Part shown: positions 32,803 through 46,400 of the stretch, piece by piece
Layout of the letters: the number at the start of each line of letters is the position of its first letter
How positions within the stretch are numbered: position 1 is the first letter of the stretch
DNA from: Saccoglossus kowalevskii
Taxonomy: Eukaryota > Hemichordata > Enteropneusta > Harrimaniidae
NCBI RefSeq assembly: GCF_000003605.2
Contig: NW_003123409.1
Location: 140,025 to 189,471, forward strand
DNA: 49,447 bases
Reading direction: 5' to 3'
The notes under the pieces: generated by a model
Database searches by the model: none
Seen by the model: only the letters and a program-made list of their open reading frames with translations
Told to the model about the DNA's origin: nothing
Program-made: the position numbers and the translations under genes

Positions 32803-33049
32803 TATCTATTTGATCAAAGTATTATCAGTCATTTTTTTAGCTCCTGTCCAAGTCCAATCATCCATGCTTTTTTATATCTCTGTCATTCTCTGACATTCAC
32901 CAATTCATTATTTCATTTAAATATATTACATAGACAATGTATTATGGTCATCTGGTGCGCACAATATTTATCTTGTGTCATTGAGTGGGTCTTTCAGATA
33001 AAAAAATAATTAAATTTGTTCTCTGGTATATAGAAATTCCATGGTTTCT

Positions 33050-33900
33050 CTGGAATATGATCAAAGTAGACGACTAATTAGCCTGTAGGCGCCTTCTTAG
33101 GAAACCTCTGAAATGCATAGATCAATTTTGATCAGAATTGGTACAAATACAAATTATGATGGAATACTTTTTCTACTGACATTTTAGTGCCTTTTAAGGT
33201 AAAATTTTGGGCACATTATCGTAATTTTTGGTCAAAAATGGGAGTGAAAATTATATTTTGTAATGGAATACATACTTATCAGGGATCGAAATACCCCGGT
33301 GCACACTGCACTATACACATAGATTATTAGCTAGTGCAAGTAAACTCAAGATATAATGTGCACACTGTGCACGTAGAAATTAACACGACATTTTCTCATT
33401 ATATTCACAAGCCTAAATTAAGTTCAACCAAGATTGTGAGACAACTAAAAAAAATCAAATTATTTTATTTAAACTTTAAAAATGATGCATTTTACAACAA
33501 GTTTTTGCAGGTAAATTTCAAATTCAACATGCACACTATGAATGCAGGGAAAAAATTCTATTTAAATCCCTGCTTATGGTGATCCATGCAATTTTAGAAA
33601 GTATTTGGGAGCACATAATGGTGATTTTTGTTCATAAATGGGGTGAAATGTTGTTTTCTCTGGTATTTGGGAATGCATAGAGCTTTTTAGTTCAAATTGA
33701 TACAAAGGCAAAATATAAGGAAATATGTTTACTACTGACACTTAGTGTCCATGTGCATGGTCCATGCTCATTTTTGGTTGAAAATGATGTTTTCTTGGGT
33801 ATTTATACATACATGGAGCACTTTTGTTCAAAGTTGATACAAATGGAAATTATAATTAATATTTTATGATGGTCTATGCACATTTAGATATGTTTTGTGG
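33050..33900. repeat. Degenerate tandem repeat, unit about 170-200 bp
   Basis: Recurring words TTCTCTGGTAT.T, AATGCATAGA, TTGATACAAA..CAAA.TAT, TACTACTGACA and GGTCAAAAATG at about 33020, 33110, 33600, 33660 and 33780. Interrupted by the element at 33280-33572. Confidence 0.6.
33280..33572. mobile_element. Short inverted-repeat transposon with CTTAT target duplication
   Basis: Ends CAGGGATCGAAATA and TATTTAAATCCCTG are inverse over CAGGGAT. The flanks are both CTTAT (33275-33279 and 33573-33577). 293 bp, non-autonomous. CAGGGATCGAAAT-type ends are reminiscent of hAT-like elements, though a 5-bp duplication would be short for hAT. Confidence 0.8.
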
Positions 33901-36236
33901 CTAACCATGGTATTGTACTTGCACGAACTTTTTGCTTGTTACTTGGTGTAATAGAATTTAGTTTGAGAATGACCGTCATCTTAACCAGTGACAATATGTT
34001 ATTATTATTCTCAATAATTTTAATGAAAAAAATAGCTTTAAGCAGAATGGATTACATCAATTATTTAATTGATACTGCTGTAAAAGGACTATAGCAAATA
34101 AATACATAAATAAATGATACAATGTTTTACTACAGTATATTAATTAATGAACTAAATATTTAACTACTACCGTATATTACCAAAACTTCTCTAGAGAAGT
34201 GTGTTCCCCAACTTAAGATAACATCAGAATATTTTTTCTCTTCCATTTTCAATTGTTATCCTATAACATGCTTAGGAAACGTCTTTATGGCACGTATTCA
34301 AGTCTTTTAAAGGTGAGAAGATTTGTTTCTAGTAGCGTAAAGTATGACCCTTCACTCCATTACTCAAATGCATTATTTAAATCCGCTTTATACTGCTTAC
34401 CATTTCATGGTTGACACGAACCAATTTAAGGTCAATGTACTGATTATTAAAGAACATTTTAGACAATAAACCCAGTATTTACCCCATAACTCAACCATAT
34501 ATAAATAATATTATTTCCCACCATTGCTAAACAAACTAGAATTCATTAATTTGAATTATATTGTTATTTATTTACGAGATACAAAAATACTATAGTTGCC
34601 TTCATTGATAGCAATACAATTCAGCATTCCTCACCTGTTGAAATTACTGAACTATAGGACCATGGAGCTCCATTGAAAGAATAATCAGATTTGATTTTCT
34701 TCAGGCATATCTATTGTTATGCCAAATTCTAATAATCTATTAATATTTATTGAGTGTGAGTGAGAATTATTGGTATATTTTTGCATTTATCTCCACAATT
34801 GATAAACGGGAAAGTACTAATAGGTCTGCTGAGTGGAGTACACAGCTATGATCTGAATATGGTCAATACAATGTTTGAACATAAGCATAAAGGCTATGAA
34901 ACTAAACTAACCGTAATGTTCAGTGACCCTGAATAGGAACAATGTTATTGTGATGTACTGGTATAGTGTACAATGTACATACAATTTTTGCATTTTATGA
35001 TTTCGTTAAAAACATTCTGACTGTATGCCCTAATTACATATACTAAACCATTTTTCAATAACATGCTTCTTATTGAGAAATAAGTACCAATATTTGCAGA
35101 CCTTATTTTCAAATGAGTAGGTCCAAAGCACTTTACCACAGAATATTTACTCTTCAATAGTTAAAAGTATTTCAATCCAATATTTTTTAATAGTCTAAAC
35201 TATCACAGCAGTAACCTGTCAATGTATTATGAATTATTAGTCTACAAGCTGTTAACTATACTTATTTGCATATTGCGGTAAATGCATGTAGACAATTATT
35301 TGACCCTCCCAAGCTGTTCAATACAACATAATATATAAAGGTATATGCACACAGTCTGTTACACTGCATTGCACATTTTCAGCCAAATAAACATACCAAT
35401 ATGGGGTACATGTATGTGGTACTGTTAGCTCAAAAGACCAAATAGGGGTATACGGTACAGTCAGCTCAACTTAACAAAATAGGGTACTGTATGTACTTGT
35501 GAATGTACTTTTGTACTGCTGGTTTGTTGGTTTTTGGCATTTCAGAGCCTTATGACATGGTATGTTTTCACAAGATGATCCAAATTTGGTTTCAATATTA
35601 TGCAAATAAGGCTTCTTGTCTTTCCATATCAATGAGCTCTACATGTAGATGTACCCTGTATATCATCAACCATAGTCCTGAGCTAAGTATTGGCTCACAG
35701 CTCTACTCCAAGCCTCACCATCCTCACCTATCCATGTCTCTCCCAACTCGAACACCAGTACATTGCATGATGTTACTGTTCCAGGCCTGTCTTAGATGCA
35801 CTCTTCCTCTGATCCCAGAAACCATAGCAGTTTCAGTCAACATCTTGTGTGCATTGTTTGTTTACATGAAGCTTCAACATATAAATAAATTATGAAAAGC
35901 GTCTCCTTCTGACAGGATTCAAATGTTTTTGCAGCTCAATCAAAAACTTTAGTTTTTAAAGTCTAAATGACTCAGATTTGATGTGTAGATAGTGTACATA
36001 ACCCAGATACAAGTATCATTGCAACCAATGTATGTTCATAAATATGCTAATGAGCTCTTTCGCTGGACTTTGAGAGTTAATGTGATATGACCATGCACCT
36101 GTGTATTTCTAAAAAGAACCTAAGATCACTATGTTATCAAAATGATGCATTATTTTAACATAAAGCTGTCTGATAACCAAAGTTATGATAGTGTTGAACA
36201 GTTTTATTGGTACAATACTGATATAGGATATTATTA
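33901..36236. other. Putative ARMC2 intron 1, middle part, unassigned
   Basis: AT-rich. The stretch 35500-35900 has a 130-codon frame without recognisable similarity. Its minus strand resembles retroposon-like coding sequence only vaguely. Not called as a gene. Confidence 0.5.
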
Positions 36237-36455
36237 TACATCTGTCACCATAATTTAAATTTTTCATCCTACCATATAAGAAAATGCAAATTCCAAATAT
36301 GGAATGATTACGCACGTAAGCGTTCTCTAATAATAAAAACAAACATGGCTGCCACCAGGGTTTGACCAGACTCCACACAAAGAGTTTCACTGATTCTGTT
36401 CTAAACTTTTTGGATTTCGGCATCCCCTAGATGTATCCTTGGAAGGAAAAGATGT
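36237..36455. repeat. 3' part of the foldback-associated repeat, reverse copy
   Basis: Reverse complement of 10191-10463, sharing AAACATGGCTGCCACCAG, TTTGACC.GACTCCACACAAA and AATTCCAAATATGGAATGAT. The copy at 10191-10463 has about 47 extra bases near its end. Confidence 0.8.
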
Positions 36456-36577
36456 ATAATAAGAATACCTGAAAGCGTGCACTCAGACAGTACTTCATCA
36501 CATCGACCTCCGCTGCACATCGGTCGATTCTCTCGCTGTACTGTCTTCAAGCATACTTTAAGGTATCCGCGTAATAA
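36456..36577. mobile_element. Palindromic foldback element, copy 3
   Basis: ATAATAAGAATACC at the left mirrors GGTATCCGCGTAATAA at the right. The inner arms GCACTCAGACAGTAC and GTACTGTCTTCAAGC match copy 1 reverse-complemented. Directly joined to the repeat at 36237-36455. Confidence 0.85.
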
Positions 36578-37185
36578 CCTCATAGTATAACAATTAAATA
36601 CAATAAGGTTTGAAAAGGAAATGAACTACATGTAGTTTACATGTATACAGTAATAATAACAATGCATACATGAAACTTATTAAGATTAGGAATAAATCAA
36701 TGTTATTGTAACATGTATTTGTATGACCATTTTGCTACATGTTCATTGTGCGTATCATTCACAGCTTTAACATGTAGTGTGAAATATCACTACTCATATT
36801 GTACAATAAATATAATATTCACATTAAATTTCATCATTTTTTGCATGTTCAATGAACATAAATAGTTTGAACATAGATTGCTAAAAAGGGTAATAATTGT
36901 AATGATCTATAAGTCATTGACGACCACAACTACAAAATGTCTGTCCACTAGCAAAATTTAGAAACTTGTCAAATAGTGTACAAATTGTAAATTACCAGTA
37001 CATGTAACATACGACTTGTAGTTTCGGATTTAATCACAATTTCTCTGTGTTTTTTGCCAGTCGGAGTTGGTTATATGATAAAATGGTTATCACAAGATAT
37101 CACTTACTTATAAAGCTGGTTGATAAAACTGACGACTGTGATGTCATGGGCTAGTATTGTTTACTAAATGAAGATGAGTGGATAG

Positions 37186-37371
37186 TACTGTAAAATCTGT
37201 ATTAGAAGCCGCATCCCTAATAGAAGTCGCACCCATTTTTTTTTTGAACAATTGAGAACCAAAAATTCACCATTTCTCATGTGTAGATGCTCTAATAGAA
37301 GCCGCACCCCCTCTGTTGCATTGTACCATTTTAATAGAAGCCACAGCTTCTAATACACATTTTACAGTACT
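37186..37371. mobile_element. MITE with CTGTAAAAT inverted repeats and TA flanks
   Basis: The left end TACTGTAAAATCTGTATTAG then AAGCCGC is mirrored by GCTTCTAATACACATTTTAC then AGTA. Internal AATAGAAGCCGCACCC-type words repeat several times. A 186-bp relative of the 1475-bp element at 12498. Confidence 0.9.
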
Positions 37372-38041
37372 GCCGCCCATGACGCTAAGAACAAGTGATA
37401 ATCTCATATTAACAATATAATTATCAACCATACAGACACTGAAGTTAATAATAATAATATTTAAGATTTGTCTCCAAAAAATTTGGTTTATGTATTTATA
37501 TTTTACTGTATTTGTACATTGTAGCATATACATTCTAACATTGTTTCCAAAGGAATGCTAAGTATTTCATATATCAAACAATTTGATAGCGAAATAAACA
37601 GATAATTAATTATGTTAGTGTCAATTATACCGTGTGCCAAAAACCTAGTTTGGATACCAGCTTTATAGTTAAGCCGCCGTTGAAACATGTATGAACAAGA
37701 TAAGCAGGGCGCCCTGTCGATTTAGCTTAAGATAACCTAAAATGGCAAGTCTTAAACTGGCTTCCCGTACTTACAGAAATGGTTTTAGCACATGTGAACA
37801 ATAATGCTGCCTTAAAAGTACGCCCTCAATGTCAGCCTCGCTCTGGAGTTCCATTCATTGAAAGTTTTTTTATAGAAATTTGGCGGTCCATAACTACAAA
37901 CGTAGTAGTATTTGTGATAGAAATGAAGTCAAGTTATTATTAGGAATTTGGCGGGATGAAAAAACAAGTTTGATGGATAGTAAACAAGAGACAGTCGTTT
38001 TTTTGAATTTGGAATCTGGGTGCTTGAGGGTGCAAAATTGA

Positions 38042-38049
38042 TGACGTCA
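38042..38049. promoter_or_regulatory. Perfect CRE palindrome TGACGTCA
   Basis: Full cAMP-response-element consensus in otherwise AT-rich putative ARMC2 intron 1. A single 8-mer can arise by chance, so function is unproven. Confidence 0.3.
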
Positions 38050-38814
38050 ATGTTGGCTCAGTTTAGTTTCTATACATGTATGAACACTGGAACAATTAAA
38101 ATCACTGATATCGATTGTTTACCGAGTTAGTCAAGCCGGCTCTATGGTATTACCGGTATGTACCATGTATTGATCTTCATCAAAGTGATGATAATATCGA
38201 TGTGTTTGTTCATGTATATAAATAGTACTGTAATAAATTGCATTGTATGTTAATTAGTCTGTAATTAATGGTTGACTGTATTTTTACTCATTGATCAAGT
38301 GAAGCAAAATTGTTTATTGAAACTTGACAATGGCACTAAGGTATATATCATTAATTATCTGTTTTTTCAACATGTCATGTTCAATATAGGTTCATACAAT
38401 GTGTATAACCTTAGGGTCTTAGATACAACCATGTAAAACACTTTGTTTATTTTCACAAAATTTGCTTTCTGTGCAACTACTGTAATGTTTTTATTAACAT
38501 TATAAATTTTACATATATAATTACATTATTTATTTATTCAGAACTTCCATTTTTCATAATAGTTGGCATCAGCTGTTGTTAATTTGTTTTTGAGTGAATA
38601 GAAAGTTAGATGTTTCCAGCTACATGTACATGTAGATCTGTTTTACATCAGACTACAGTATCTGTGGTGAAAGTTACAAACACTGTAACCTTGAGATATA
38701 TTCTTACCTATTGGATACTGTTTGAGAGACCACTTCTAGAGCTGAAACGTCTTGACAAATTCTTTTGTGATTACAACATGCTAAGTTTGTCAGTTTCTCT
38801 CCTCCAGTCTCTGT

Positions 38815-38829
38815 ATGTATGTATGTATG

Positions 38830-38863
<34 letters not shown>

Positions 38864-38867
38864 TGTC
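38815..38867. repeat. Tetranucleotide microsatellite (GTAT)n
   Basis: About 13 repeats of GTAT with one ATAT interruption. It produces the YVCM-type open frames. Confidence 0.97.
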
Positions 38868-39601
38868 TGGATAACTATCTCGTTAGTCTAATGAAATATG
38901 TAGAGGATGAGAAGCTTTGCTGTATTATGTCTGTAAGGAAAAGAAGCCGTGCAAAATCATTTTTCTTTTTTTTTTCAAATACCATTGCAAAAACATGTTT
39001 GTGTAGTACATTTTGTAATTCAACCACCCATTTGTTTTAATTATTTTAGTTTGTATTATTTCCATTTTAATAATTAATCACAAGTTTCATTTTTGCAGAC
39101 ATTGTAATTGCGTAATGTCCTATTTTCATATATGGTATATCATTTGCAATATGAATGATAGTTGCATCCCTTATGCCCCACTTCCCCACTTCCCAGTCAA
39201 TCATTTTCAAGTTGTCACTCTTTACATTGTTTTATCTGATGCGGGATTAACCTTGCTAGGACTGACACAAGGGTCATTCTGATCAGCTCAATTTTTTTCC
39301 ATTCTATATAGTATTTACACATGTATTATTAAAAACTACATTCTTACTGAAATGGTGGCATCATTTTAAGTTACAATGGTTATGGAATAATATGTCTATA
39401 AAAAGCAAGCTCCCATATCATGTTTAATGAAACCTATAGTTACTGTACCATAAAATTAGTATAATAGATGACAGAACGGGGCAAGAGCACATTATTCAGT
39501 ATGGCTGACTGGGAGCCTTTTTTTTTTTTTCTATTTCCATATTGATCTTGCTGCAAATTATGTACCATGCATTATGTACCTACATGTAATTCTGTAACCA
39601 G

Positions 39602-39842
39602 TATCTCAGAAATGACTGGGCCCCTCAACCTTATCTCAAAAATGAATGGGTCCCTCAACCCCATCTCAAAAATGACTGGGTCCCTCAACCCTATCTCAAA
39701 AATGAATGGGTCCCTCAACCCCATCTCAAAAATGACTGGGTCCCTCAACCCCATCTCAAAAATGACTGGGCCCTTCAACCCCATCTCAAAAATGACTGGG
39801 CCCTTCAACCTTATCTCAAAAATGAATGGGTCCCTCAACCCT
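39602..39842. repeat. Minisatellite, 30-bp unit, 8 copies
   Basis: Units TATCTCAAAAATGACTGGGT + CCCTCAACCC, alternating GACTGGG and GAATGGG. The period is divisible by three, so frames are open on both strands. Not a gene. Confidence 0.97.
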
Positions 39843-40180
39843 ACATTTATCTCTGATGATTTGACCGTTTTCATCAAACTTTATGTCATATATGTGTTGG
39901 GTTGAAGGTGCACATATTTTCTGATAATCTAAGCCATTGTGGTTATGGCCATTTTTCAGTTGGGCCCATGTAGGTTTACTTCAAATATACATGTATATAC
40001 TTCAATAATTTTTATTATATTCAAGGCGAGAATTAATTGTTTGATGTGTTTATACTGTATTGCATAGAGGTGTCATTTTTACATATTTGCCTCAACACTG
40101 TTGTTGCCTATCTGTTTAAATTAACTGTACATCTGTCATAGCCACTGTTAAATAATACAATTGTGTTTTCTTTTTTACAG

Positions 40181-40481
40181 TAACAATTATAGTATGCAGA
40201 CACTCACAGATTTTCCAACTTGAAGTGAAATTGTTGTAATTGACTATAATCAGAGGATCTGTATATTAACATCTATTTCCGAGCATGACTACAAGGAAGA
40301 AAATTGATGCTCCTTTTTATGTTAAACCACAAGATAAAAAGACCAGTTCGGAAATAATAAATGAAGCTAGGCAGTCTGTGCGCGAGGTAAAAACAAAACG
40401 TCCATTTACACCAAGAGATAGTAAAAGAACTTTATTTGGTGGCTCTACAAGAACACCTGATAGACCTCCATCTGCCTTCAG
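40181..40481 (+). CDS. ARMC2: ARMC2 first coding exon (5'UTR 40181-40284, CDS 40285-40481)
   Basis: Acceptor TTTTCTTTTTTACAG (to 40180) and donor GTAAGA at 40482. The ATG at 40285 opens the ARMC2 N-terminus. The presence of a strong acceptor before untranslated sequence implies a noncoding exon upstream. Confidence 0.9.
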
Positions 40482-43400
40482 GTAAGAATACTAGTTTTGT
40501 TCTATATATATCATGACACTGTCCTTGGATGCTCCTCTGCTGATGTTTGCTTATGTACACCGTCGTCTTAATACAGCATGTGTCACATACATACATTGCA
40601 CTTTCTGCACATAATGCCTTCACCTCAGAGAATGGCGAATGTCATTTTCATGTCTTAGAAATAGAAATCACAGAAATGTTGGTTATAATTGGTAGAATGT
40701 TTGTTAAAATTTCTTCACTCCGTTACACCATGTCATGTGGAGTACACATGTTAAATAAAATAAACAGCACAATAGAAAATTGGAAACACTGATAAGTCGC
40801 CAAAATCTATTTGTTTACACAAACAAAGACATTATTTCATTTCTGGTTTATCCGTTACACCAGCGATATTGAGTACATACTTGTATATTATATAAAATAA
40901 ACAGCACAATGAATACATGGAAACACTGATAAAAGTCGCCAAAATTGATTTGTTTACACAAACAAAGACATTATTTCATTTCTGGTTTATAATGTTAATG
41001 CTGTACATAGATGTACTGTCTGAAAATAAATAATAATTCATAAACATTTGTCATTCGCAACTATCTTTTTCTTTTGGCAGGCGATATAAATTTAAATCTG
41101 TAATTTGTTTAGTTATTTGTGTCATGTAAAAACCTGCTTGTCTGAGACAGATGGACAGCTTTTAATATATTTTCTGAACTAAATCACCTAACTTGCCAAG
41201 CAACCACAAAATGAACAATCTATCTTTCCTGACACTTGTTGCTTGGCAACTGAAAATATTCAGCTTAACTGAAATGCTGCCATATGCCTCAAATAATTTT
41301 AACCCAAAATTTACCCATCATATTCTCCCAGTAGGATTGCAAGTTAACCTTCAAAGTTGAGCCTGCTCCCATTTTCCTGGCAAAATGTTATAAAATTGCC
41401 TAAGCATATGGGAATTTGTTGTATAGGGAGAATCTGTATTTTTCAAAGTTAAATGTAATCATACTACATGTATATTGTCATGGTCCATGTTACTGATATA
41501 GTAGTATGAAAACTAATTGTGAGGTCCATTTTTTTATGAAATAAGATTCTGAATTTAATGGGTAATGATAAAATAGTAATTCGTATATAACTACATGTAA
41601 TTCAAAACAGGAGCGAATCTTTGTGAATCCACATACATTGAAACACTATTAAAAAGAGTTAGCAAAGAAAATTCAACCACAGAATCATAAAGGAATCCAA
41701 AAAAACTACCAATGGCATTTCCCATACACTGCGCAAATTCAGAATATAAAATATTTAAGACCCCAATACAGCTTTCTGAATGCTCTCAAAGAGCAACTTA
41801 ACTTTGATATAATTCCTGATTAATATTTACAAATTTTCATAAAAAAAAGAAGTTTCAAAATAGTTAAGTATGATATTATTGGTTGTGATACTATTACAAT
41901 CAAAAGGGATGCATTAAGCCTCAGACACGCTCCTCTAAAATAAAATTGATTTACAGCCACGTTATCCTTCTTTATTACAATGTTTCCATGACAACATTAT
42001 ATGTTCAAATTGAAAGCTCTTCACAGCTTGAGAGTGACCTGTATTAAATCCTGTAAAAAGGGTTTATTACAAATAGAAGATTCAACTATCTTCTTACTTT
42101 TAGTACGAATAAACAACACATGGGGCGTCACTCAAATAAAGTGTTTCATACTCATCCATCTACTCATTTTGAGAACATAAAAATGTATGAAATCGTAATC
42201 TGTTTATTTTTCTAAGACCTGCAATGTTTTGAATGTCAAGTAAGCTTTCCTATAGCAGCAAATAGGTCTTGTTATATTACAGTGATTTATTGAGTTTGGC
42301 CTACCTTGACACTATCACTAGCATGATAGAATGATCAAATAATTAATCACTAGTACATGTACGTCTTACTGATGTGCATTCCAGACTCTAAAATAAATTT
42401 ATATTCTAAACGTTTCCTAAGTTAAAAACATTGAATGCATTCATAGATTGCAAACTTGGGTAAACTGCTCATGTGTTTGAAGAATTCTCTATTTCTTAAT
42501 TCAATTAATATTATCATACTTGTAATATTGAACTCCCCAGTGTACCATTTTGTATTCAGAATCCATTTACTGTGAGATATTGAAAGCACTATCAGAACCA
42601 ACTCCACCCACTAAAAATTATATAAAAAAATAACAATATATATATTAATAATAATAACAATAAACATTGGTTCATAATAAACTGTACTTTTAATTTCTTT
42701 CCTGTTAAATTCTATTATAATGCTCACATGAATTGATTTAGCTTATTTTACTTAGCGAAAGTAGCAATAGTTATTCATTTGCAGTACCAGTACTCTATTT
42801 TTGCATAGCAACAGTGTAATTCATATAAAAAGTCGCTACACACTTGTACATGCATGTCCTGCTTCTGTACATGCTTTATATATATCGAGTGTTGTTGCTG
42901 AAATAATGAATCGCTTAGCTATACTCAATTAATCATTCACACGTGTTCGTATTTTAAATATTAATTCAATATATGATCTGTATTTATATGATACAAGTCA
43001 AAAGCATAATTCACCAGTACACCAGCACTACAATATAATTCAATATTTATTTATTATGCTGTAACGATTTTTTAGCTGTTGTTCAAAATATACATACATG
43101 TAAATGATTGTACCTTTTCATCTATATGTTGTTATTTTGTACCATATTGTACATGTATAATTTCTAGTTGTGTTATGATACACACATTGCCATTCTCATT
43201 ATCCTGCCTTCTGTATTTAAACCTGTCTATTTATATTTCAACACACCTGTATGACTACTATAAAATGTACTTTGAAGTCAAGTTATGACATGTACATGTA
43301 TAGTCATACAGCAGTGCATTTGTTATGCTGAAATACTCGATATATCTTTAATGGTTTAAAAATGTGTAGTTTATTTATTAGTCCCAGGAATTTATGCTTT

Positions 43401-46400
43401 GACCTCATGCATGTATGTGTGTTTCTGTGCATCTCCACCGGTAACTCAGACATGCCTGGTCGGATCACATTCAAACTTAATAAATACCTTGCATATCATG
43501 GGCATCATATGCACATTCATTCATTCATTTCAAGATCTGATTCAAAATGACCTAAGGACGGCATTTTTTTGAGAAAAAAATTCATCAAAATCAAAATTTC
43601 TTCCTTATCTCGGTCATGAATGGATGGATTGTTCAAACTTTGTACTAACATTGAACAAAAATCAGACCCTGATGCATGCCTGTTTGTTTTCGGATTAGAT
43701 TAAAAATGGCTGACTGTTGGCCATTTTGTTTGAATGAATGTCGTTCCGAAGTTATATCTCTGATATGTCCTCACTGACCCTGTTCAAACTTTACATATAC
43801 ATCATGTCGCACATGTACATATTCATTCATTTAATTCAAGATGACCAAATTATGGTTCCAGAAAATCTTGATCTGTACTTTATTGAACCATATTGCATGT
43901 CACTTTGTTTGTCAGATAGGACTCAAAGTGGCCAACTGGTGGCTATTTTGTTTTAGTGAATATAGTTTTGGAGCTACATCTCTGACTGTTCATGTCAAAC
44001 TTTATATATTTCTTAAACTTGAGAACTGACAGGGACTATGTACTGCAATTGCTTGTTATTTCTCTCATTAGCAATGGATTTTCTATGTAACAACTATTTA
44101 ACAGACTCGCAAAGGCTTATAAAAAAAAATTGTATGTTTTTCTAAAACACTAGAATATTATATATTTAAATACATACCATGTTGTATGTTCAAAATGACA
44201 TCAACTTTCTAGCATATGGTTTGATATTCTTATTCTGTTTGAAAAAAAGAATAAAAAGTGTTGCAACATTGGTGATGAGACTTTTTTTTCCCATATCTGA
44301 TCTAATCAAAACCAAAAACTTCCAACACCTGTCATTCTAGAACCCTTTAAAAATAATTAATTTATAAATAAATATATTTTAGAATTGTATAATATTCTCA
44401 CATCTTCCATACTATATGTAGAAGTCCTTCAAAATAACATGCACATCCAGCATGGAGCATACAAATCTGTTGCCGTAGCAATATGATGTCTTATTTCTAT
44501 GACAACCTTTATAATGTATGGTTTCCATGGTGTCACTGTTATGGTTATGGTGTACATAAATTATGACCTATATGATGATGCTTGTCAAGATCGAAAAGTA
44601 CTTCTATTAACTAAAAAATTATTATTTTTATACATGATCCAATGCATTGGTGTTTGACATCACATTTTTGCCTGAATTGGAATCTAATTCATACTTATTT
44701 TTAACAAACAGAAATAGCATGAGATTAAAGTATTTATCACATGTATACATTTATCCTTATCAAAGATGGATTTATTGATAAAATGGGACAAAATCTGTGT
44801 GCTACAAATGTGCTTTACATGTAATTTACATGGCAGTGTTCTGTTGATCACCCATTGACAAGTTTCCTGATCTTCTGTGATATGCTTGGAAATATTCATC
44901 AAGCAGTTTGTACAAAAAGTACAAAATGACCAATTACAAAAACACAAACAATGTGATTCACAGCATTTCTGTATTGTATAACATGCACTTTAATGTAAAT
45001 TTTATTTATTATTTTTCAATTATAGTCTTGGTGCTCGTCATTTTGATGGATGTGATTCACGACCCGTTTCTGCTACACGGTTAGCTCCTTTAGAACATGT
45101 AAGTCTACATTGGTATTGTTACTTTCATCATTGTACCATCTCCATGCTTACAAGGCAGGAATGCATTAGAATCCATTGATCAAGACCCAATGAAAAAAGT
45201 GAAGAGGAGTTAATACTTTGTATTATGTCCCTTCATCACAAATAGGACCCATTTATGTTTTGACCTTTGTTGCGTCTGTGTGTGCGTGTGTGCATCCAGA
45301 CCTGTATCTTAGACATGCTTGAACCAATCACAATCAAAATTGCACATCAATTTGTTTCACAATCTGATTCAAGATGGCCGAATGGTGGCCATTTTTGTGC
45401 TAAAAATCATCAAAATCAAGCATTTATGGATGGATTTTGTTGAAAATTTTGTACATCATGACGTTGGACATTATGCACCCTTGATGCTCATTATTTTATT
45501 TTTCAGATCCAATTTAAAATGGCAGACTGACGGCCATTTTGTTTTAATGAATGTGCTTCTAGAGCCATATCTCTGATATGCTTAGACTGATTATGTTCAA
45601 ATTTTAGATTTTCATTTTACATCATGTTAAATATATATAGATGTATTCAAAATTGCCAACTGGTGGCCATTTTGTTTTAATTAATGCTGTTCCAGAGCAA
45701 TATTTCTCAATATGGACAAGTACTCGTTTGATGATCAGATACAAGATGTCAATCATTTTAATGTTAAATAATCATCATACTCAAGCATCATTTTTTGGAT
45801 CCATACTTCTGACATGTATATGTTCCAACTATATTACTATAAACAAAACTACATATCTTAAATTTTATAACTAACAGGGACTGTGGCATGCATGGCTTGT
45901 TGTACTAACTAACACAATCTAATATTTGAGTCCATGAATCAGCTTTTGTGGTTAATGCAATCATTGTTTATTTTGAGCACTTTAAATTCCCAATAATTAT
46001 ATATATATATATATATAATTATATAAAAATATATTAAAAATATATCAGGTGTGTGTCAGCTGTGTCAAGTTTCAGACAATGCATAGTTTTTTCATGCCTA
46101 TAAACCTGAGATGAAATGCTAAATTCATTACATTACATTTACCTATTCCAGTATCCATGATATATCATGTGTATTAGGAATCTACACATAGTGATCTCAT
46201 TCACTATTCTATTGTTTAAATCTTAGTGTTCACTGTACTATTCCCCAAATACCACACATTTTGGGAGAGTTTCGTTACTGCTTTTAGTACTATAGTAACA
46301 GTTGCCCTGTGATATTTACATTCAAGTAGTCATCTGTACATGTAACATACCATTCTATGTCACCATAGTCTACAGTATAGTCAGGGTTTTTTCTAAACCG

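Noticed and set aside
35503-35895. 130-codon open frame
   Set aside because: No recognisable domain, no splice context linking it to ARMC2, and composition typical of chance frames.
38610-39040. Frames encoding YVCMYVCMYV
   Set aside because: Created by the GTAT microsatellite.
39567-39905. Open frames on both strands over the 30-bp array
   Set aside because: A period divisible by three keeps both strands open. A repeat, not a gene.
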